64,000 bases of DNA from Roseobacter litoralis Och 149 (GTDB taxonomy: Bacteria; Pseudomonadota; Alphaproteobacteria; Rhodobacterales; Rhodobacteraceae): contig NC_015730.1 in the NCBI RefSeq assembly GCF_000154785.2, positions 2,232,001 through 2,296,000 on the forward strand, in the 5' to 3' direction. The translations under genes and the position numbers were made by a program. A model generated the notes under the pieces. The model had not been told where the DNA came from and ran no database searches. It saw only the letters and a program-made list of their open reading frames with translations. Below, piece after piece: positions 63,246 through 64,000 of this stretch. Within the stretch, counting starts at the first letter, position 1, and each line of letters begins with the position of its first letter.

Positions 63246-63599
63246 ATGACAGATATTCTCAACCTGATCGGCGCAATACTCACAATCGGATTTGGTCTCT
63301 TCGGCTTTCTCGCCCCGCGTTACACCGCCGCCGTGCTTGATCTGGAACCGACCACCTCGACCATGGGGCTATCGGAACTGCGCGCCTCGGTCGGTGGGCT
63401 CTTTGTGATGGCCGGCCTCGCTGCCATCTGGCTGGGCGACCCGCTGGCCTATGCGATGATCGGTTTTGCCTTTGCGGGGGCCGCTTTGGGCCGCGTGCTA
63501 TCGCTGATCTTTGACAAGCCACCTGTGATCAAAGTCCTGATCTTTGGCGGGATCGAGGCAGCGCTGGCCGCGTGGTTCCTGATCGCCAATCTGGCCTGA
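63246..63599 (+). CDS. DUF4345-like small membrane protein
   Basis: A 117-residue protein with four hydrophobic helices (LIGAILTIGFGLFGFLAP, ASVGGLFVMAGLAAIWLG, AYAMIGFAFAGAALGRVLSL, IKVLIFGGIEAALAAWFL). The GLSELRASVGGLFVM segment and length match DUF4345-type membrane proteins of roseobacters. Function unknown. ATG 63246 is used because the upstream codons from 63192 give no hydrophobic start. Confidence 0.75.
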   Translation: MTDILNLIGAILTIGFGLFGFLAPRYTAAVLDLEPTTSTMGLSELRASVGGLFVMAGLAAIWLGDPLAYAMIGFAFAGAALGRVLSLIFDKPPVIKVLIFGGIEAALAAWFLIANLA

Positions 63600-63727
63600 C
63601 ACCATAGATTTTCATTCACCCGACTGCTTCAAATAGGGCGAATGGAGAGCACAGGGTTGTCCTTGGACTGCATCCGCTACCACGCTGCCCACCAGCGCTT
63701 TGAGAGCCGACAGAACAGCTTACGATA

Positions 63728-64000
63728 CTACGTTGATTGTGATCTTTCCCGAAGCTGGGTCTTGAGGCCAGTGGGGTACAATTCCAAAGCCCCGCAATCC
63801 AGTTGCGCCACATCGTACCAGCGGGCGAGACACTTGTCGCCATTGTCCTCAAAATACTCAATCGGTCCTTCGCTCACATAAGCATCTGCTGGAAATGTGA
63901 CATCACAAACAAACGCGACCTCATGTCCAACCATACCTTGGTGCATGTAGATATTTTCCAGAACCATTGGGGTACCAACCACTTCGACCACAACACCAAG
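63728..64000 (-). CDS. NUDIX hydrolase, C-terminal part (cut by window edge)
   Basis: The leftward frame is open at the right edge and ends at 63728. The visible 90 residues (LENIYMHQGMVGHEVAFVCD, EYFEDNGDKCLARWYDVAQL, LELYPTGLKTQL) have the pattern of the C-terminal half of small NUDIX hydrolases after the Nudix box, where the HE.AFV strand and RWYDV are typical. The catalytic box would lie outside the window. Confidence 0.7.
   Translation of the reverse strand, partial: LGVVVEVVGTPMVLENIYMHQGMVGHEVAFVCDVTFPADAYVSEGPIEYFEDNGDKCLARWYDVAQLDCGALELYPTGLKTQLRERSQST

Noticed and set aside
1..64000. CRISPR arrays, rRNA genes, riboswitches
   Set aside because: No regularly spaced repeat-spacer pattern, rRNA sequence or known riboswitch core was seen on either strand.

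Overview
The window reads as a chromosomal segment of a marine alphaproteobacterium of the Roseobacter group (Rhodobacteraceae). The evidence is an adjacent DMSP demethylase (dmdA) and acrylyl-CoA reductase (acuI), a trgA-trgB-cysK tellurite-resistance block of the kind known from Rhodobacter sphaeroides, a VPLPA-CTERM exported protein, two BCCT osmolyte carriers and a gbpR-chvE-gguAB sugar locus. Genes are dense, moderately GC-rich and often overlap by 1-4 bases.

Left part (1-17.3 kb): a partial flavin monooxygenase diverges from a GntR regulator and a Gfo/Idh oxidoreductase. Next comes a copper-detoxification block (DUF411 protein, multicopper oxidase, cueR, copA) with two well-formed CueR-type promoters back to back. 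After 1.4 kb without a recognisable gene lies a sugar uptake and oxidation operon (gbpR divergent from chvE-gguA-gguB, then a sugar-acid dehydratase and a sugar 1-dehydrogenase).

Centre (17.6-30.1 kb), the most interesting part: an OmpR-type response regulator and a hybrid PAS histidine kinase lie next to a tight operon of two diheme cytochrome c peroxidases, a Tat-exported Rieske protein and an AioA-like molybdopterin oxidoreductase, followed by a large HEAT-repeat protein. This gene content is that of dissimilatory iodate reductase (idrA, idrB, idrP1, idrP2). By eye, two arsenite-binding residues of AioA are replaced in the large subunit. Four GTCAC repeats at exactly 10-bp period precede the operon. 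The whole 11-kb block lies between remnants of two directly oriented IS6-family elements that keep their inner ends and share a recognisable terminal repeat.

Decaying accessory zone (29-44.6 kb): a frameshifted serine recombinase, a LuxR-TPR gene broken next to an intact LuxR-GAF paralogue, an operon ending in a multiply frameshifted amino-acid-synthesis-family gene, a VPLPA-CTERM protein, a TetR-glycosyltransferase fusion with three envelope genes behind it, and a phage or island remnant (nonsense-mutated terminase small subunit, small phage genes, chimeric DNA methylase, tyrosine integrase) abutting tRNA-Ser(GGA).

Right part (44.8-64 kb) is core-like: an MscS-type channel overlapping cysK, then trgB and trgA, a cyclopropane-fatty-acid synthase, a photolyase, a class V aminotransferase, two divergent BCCT carriers, then the acuI-dmdA-DinB-DUF1326-DUF2182 gene string diverging from a FadR-type GntR regulator, a DUF4345 membrane protein and a partial NUDIX hydrolase. 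The BCCT carriers plausibly supply betaine or DMSP, DmdA demethylates DMSP, and AcuI removes acrylyl-CoA.
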